From Candidatus Delongbacteria bacterium (lineage in GTDB: Bacteria > UBA4055), in assembly GCA_013139625.1 (NCBI GenBank), contig WTAK01000143.1, forward strand, positions 1-6,696: a stretch of DNA of 6,696 nucleotides. The letters are read 5' to 3'. A program made the position numbers and the translations under genes. The notes beneath the pieces were generated by a model, which was not told the DNA's origin, made no database searches, and worked only from the letters and a program-made list of their open reading frames with translations. How positions within the stretch are numbered: position 1 is the stretch's first letter; every line of letters starts with the position of its first letter. Shown here piece by piece: positions 6,136 through 6,696 of the stretch.

Positions 6136-6696
6136 TTTTCTCAACAATAGGAAGTCCAAGTAGATCCATACATTTCCCATAAACTGAGATAAGTATCTTA
6201 AGCAAATGGATCCTGGAACTCTGTACATTTTTTGGAGCATCAATGATCCTATTATTTCTGTAGAATCTATTGAAATTTTTAGCCAGTTCGATCAAATAAT
6301 GTGCGATTACTGAAGGTTCTCTGTCATCATGAGCTTGTATTACTTTCTTAGAGAACTGATCCAACGTTTTGATCAAATCATAAGAATATTCATCAGTTAA
6401 TAATGTATGATCAATCGTAGCGGTTTCGGGGCTTCCAACTCTTTCCAGAATATTGTGCATTCTTACATACGAATACTGAATATGCGGTCCTGTTTCACCT
6501 TCAAATGACAGTATTTGTTCCCAATTGAATTCTATATCCTTGATTCTTGATCTGGAAAGATCATTAAATATCACGGCACCGATACCAATCTTCTGAGCTG
6601 TTTTGTTGTTAGTCTCTATTTCAACTTCTCTTTCATCTGGTATTTCAAGAACTTTATCTCTCGTCTTATCAGTAACTTGAGTCAATGGGGTTATGT
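6131..6696 (-). CDS. argS: Arginyl-tRNA synthetase, C-terminal fragment
   Basis: This is the 3' end of argS, which continues past the right edge. The frame is open to the last bases, so the TTG at 6685 is internal and not a start. ArgRS charges tRNA-Arg with arginine in the cytoplasm. Numbering from that TTG as residue 1, the visible part begins just after the expected KMSK-loop region and shows the family signature IGIGAVIFNDLSRSRIKDIEF (33-53), then FEGETGPHIQYSYVRMHNIL (61-80). The anticodon-binding DALR domain follows, with AHYLIELAKNFNRFY (128-142), and the protein ends in LLGLPIVEKM. The final Met is typical of ArgRS, so the 3' end is complete. The usual Tyr of GPYxQY is His68 here. The HIGH motif and most of the catalytic domain are outside the window. 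The downstream kinase gene follows after 38 bases on the same strand. Confidence 0.95.
   Translation of the reverse strand, partial: ITPLTQVTDKTRDKVLEIPDEREVEIETNNKTAQKIGIGAVIFNDLSRSRIKDIEFNWEQILSFEGETGPHIQYSYVRMHNILERVGSPETATIDHTLLTDEYSYDLIKTLDQFSKKVIQAHDDREPSVIAHYLIELAKNFNRFYRNNRIIDAPKNVQSSRIHLLKILISVYGKCMDLLGLPIVEKM

Noticed and set aside
6683..6685. TTG as the true start of a 184-residue protein
   Set aside because: The frame stays open to the window edge and the product is clearly the C-terminal part of a much longer ArgRS. The TTG at 21 in the YfhO-like gene is rejected for the same reason.

Overview
The window is AT-rich and carries six protein genes in two converging groups. No RNA genes, IS elements or CRISPR arrays were found. 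Several traits suggest a Gram-negative bacterium of the Bacteroidota or wider FCB type. These are a YfhO-type membrane protein, a small exported beta-barrel-like protein ending in phenylalanine, a class II Fic protein, and A-rich leaders without a strong Shine-Dalgarno at the visible starts. The phylum call is inference; a low-GC candidate phylum such as Cloacimonadota or Delongbacteria would fit equally well.

Plus strand, left half: (1) the C-terminal end of a YfhO-family membrane protein cut by the window edge; (2) a small secreted, probably outer-membrane beta-barrel protein of unknown function whose ATG overlaps the previous stop by one base; (3) after a 36-base gap, a complete Fic-family AMP-transferase with an intact catalytic motif, an N-terminal class II inhibitory motif and a C-terminal winged helix. 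A 12-base in-frame tandem repeat coding (DHVT)n sits in its linker.

Minus strand, right half, in transcription order from the right edge: (4) the C-terminal part of arginyl-tRNA synthetase (argS); (5) after 38 bases, a 1250-residue protein with a Ser/Thr kinase domain, a STAND/AAA_16-like NTPase domain and a long helical TPR-like region; (6) a 149-residue T7-lysozyme-type N-acetylmuramoyl-L-alanine amidase without a signal peptide, whose start overlaps the kinase stop by 14 bases. The Fic and amidase genes meet tail to tail and share the palindrome TTATAA, which holds both stop codons.

The most interesting object is the large kinase protein. Its kinase domain has most conserved residues but a variant catalytic loop (HYDISPNN). 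Its NTPase domain keeps the overall AAA_16 pattern but has lost the Walker A Ser/Thr (GKK instead of GKS/GKT) and both Walker B acidic residues (NN instead of DD). It may therefore be a kinase fused to a non-hydrolysing NTPase scaffold, coupled in translation to a peptidoglycan amidase. That functional link is a hypothesis from gene order and overlap only.
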